The position numbers and the translations under genes are program-made. A stretch of 5,996 bases of DNA from Flavobacteriales bacterium CG18_big_fil_WC_8_21_14_2_50_32_9 (GTDB lineage: Bacteria > Bacteroidota > Bacteroidia > Flavobacteriales_E > Vicingaceae). Where the stretch lies: assembly GCA_002770955.1 (NCBI GenBank), contig PCUH01000311.1, positions 1-5,996 on the forward strand. Reading direction: 5' to 3'. This document shows, piece by piece, positions 4,906-5,996 of this stretch (within the stretch, counting starts at the first letter, position 1; each line of letters opens with the position of its first letter). The notes below the pieces were generated by a model. The model saw only the letters and a list, made by a program, of their open reading frames with translations, made no database searches and was not told the DNA's origin.

Positions 4906-5996
4906 TTAATCAAACTCAATTACTAAATCATCTTGTTCAACCATAACACCTCCGTTTAAATGAATTTGTTTAACTTTTCCTTCAAAAGGTGCGGTAATAG
5001 TACTTTCCATTTTCATTGCTTCAATAATGAATAATGGTGAGTTCTTTTTAATAACATCACCCACTTTTACGTGTACAGCACTTAAATTACCTTGTAATGG
5101 AGCTCCAATCTCCTTATCGGTAACAGCTTTTTTATGAGCAACTTTATTAGATTTAAAATTATTGTCTTTTACTTCAATAACTCGTGTTGTACCATTAAAT
5201 TTAAAAAATACATTACGAATTCCATCTTCATTTGGAGTAGTTACATATAGTAATTTTATTAAAACAGATTGTCCTTTACCCAGTTTTATTAATATCTCCT
5301 CATTATTTTCCAAACCAAAGAAAAATGCTTTTGTTGGAAGAGGGAATAAGTCATCATATTTCTCAAATTCAGCATGATAGGTTTTAAATACTTGAGGATA
5401 GAGTTTATAACTCAAGAAATCTAACTCATTGCAATGTTTTGTAAATTGTTGTTGAAAAATAGCAAATTCAGTTTCAAAATCTATTGGTACTAAATGCTCA
5501 TTTGGTTTGTTTGTGTATGGTTTTTCATCTTTCAATATCATTTTTGAAAGTTCCTCAGGAAAGCCTCCATAAGCTTGTCCTAAATCTCCTCTAAACAAAG
5601 ATTTAACAGAATCAGGAAATGAAAGCTCATTGCCTTTTTTCATTACATCTGCTGCATTTAAATTATTAGATGTCATAAACATAGCCATATCACCTACAAC
5701 TTTACTTGAAGGTGTTACTTTAACCAAATCTCCAAACATTTTATTTACTTCTTGATAATTCTTTTTAATAATTTCAAATTTATTTTCCAACCCCAAACCT
5801 CTAGCTTGAGGTCTTAAATTTGAATATTGTCCACCTGGTATTTCATGATCAAAAATCTGAGCAGTTCCAGCTTTAAGTCCCGACTCAAAAGGATAGTAAA
5901 CTTCCCTTACCGCTTCCCAATAGTTAGAAAATTCATTTAAGGAGTTCAAATTCATTTTTCTTGCTCGTTTAGTTCCATCCAACATAGCTACAATGG
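4906..5996 (-). CDS. pyc: Pyruvate carboxylase, C-terminal part
   Basis: The frame is open through the right window edge; the in-frame ATG near 5985 is internal, preceded by I-V-A codons. About 363 residues of an enzyme of roughly 1150 are visible. Pyruvate carboxylase makes oxaloacetate from pyruvate, bicarbonate and ATP, replenishing the TCA cycle. Numbering from that internal Met, the first part is the end of the carboxyltransferase domain (YWEAVREVYYPFESGL, then GTAQIFDHEIPGGQYSNL at about 41-58). It is followed by the conserved-carboxylase/tetramerisation region with GDLGQAYGGFPEEL, and a C-terminal biotinyl domain with IEAMKMEST. K325 of that motif, codon 5011-5013, is the biotinylated lysine, 35 residues from the C-terminus as usual. 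The YPFES and GGQYSNL motifs favour pyruvate carboxylase over other biotin carboxylases. An oxaloacetate decarboxylase alpha chain shares the domain order, but the sequence and the flavobacterial setting favour Pyc. The biotin carboxylase domain lies outside the window. Confidence 0.93.
   Translation of the reverse strand, partial: IVAMLDGTKRARKMNLNSLNEFSNYWEAVREVYYPFESGLKAGTAQIFDHEIPGGQYSNLRPQARGLGLENKFEIIKKNYQEVNKMFGDLVKVTPSSKVVGDMAMFMTSNNLNAADVMKKGNELSFPDSVKSLFRGDLGQAYGGFPEELSKMILKDEKPYTNKPNEHLVPIDFETEFAIFQQQFTKHCNELDFLSYKLYPQVFKTYHAEFEKYDDLFPLPTKAFFFGLENNEEILIKLGKGQSVLIKLLYVTTPNEDGIRNVFFKFNGTTRVIEVKDNNFKSNKVAHKKAVTDKEIGAPLQGNLSAVHVKVGDVIKKNSPLFIIEAMKMESTITAPFEGKVKQIHLNGGVMVEQDDLVIEFD

Noticed and set aside
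5970..5985. Possible start codon for a stand-alone biotin-domain protein at 5985
   Set aside because: The frame stays open to the window edge with coding-like I-V-A codons upstream, and the sequence starts in the middle of the pyruvate carboxylase carboxyltransferase domain. The gene is simply cut by the window.

Overview
This is a low-GC window with the hallmarks of a Flavobacteriia-type member of the Bacteroidota. The proteins read as flavobacterial homologues, start codons lack Shine-Dalgarno sequences, and upstream boxes resemble the Bacteroidota TAnnTTTG promoter element rather than an E. coli -10. All functional calls come from reading motifs; no database search was run.

Layout from left to right: (1) the 3' end of a formate--tetrahydrofolate ligase gene (fhs, plus strand), closed by a strong, probably bidirectional terminator at about 193-232; (2) on the minus strand, a deoxyhypusine-synthase-family protein (253-1218); (3) a 294-bp gap with no gene, holding two hairpin/palindrome elements; (4) on the minus strand, a fold-type III PLP arginine decarboxylase (1513-2916); (5) a divergent promoter region (2917-3060); (6) ridA on the plus strand (3061-3438); (7) a 167-bp imperfect inverted repeat filling almost all of the convergent gap; (8) a RhlE-like DEAD-box RNA helicase on the minus strand (3608-4858); (9) the biotin-bearing C-terminal third of pyruvate carboxylase on the minus strand, running off the right edge.

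The arginine decarboxylase and the deoxyhypusine-synthase-like protein probably form a polyamine module: arginine to agmatine, then, via putrescine made elsewhere, to homospermidine, which is a typical flavobacterial polyamine. The second enzyme keeps the catalytic lysine of the family but has changed several residues that bind spermidine in the human enzyme. This fits a role other than eIF5A modification. No agmatinase gene lies between the two; that gap is occupied by repeats.

The genes are ordinary metabolic and housekeeping genes. The least explained material is the set of three unrelated palindromic intergenic elements, two of which abut the stop codons of minus-strand genes. I see no CRISPR array, rRNA, tRNA, phage gene, transposase gene or defence system.
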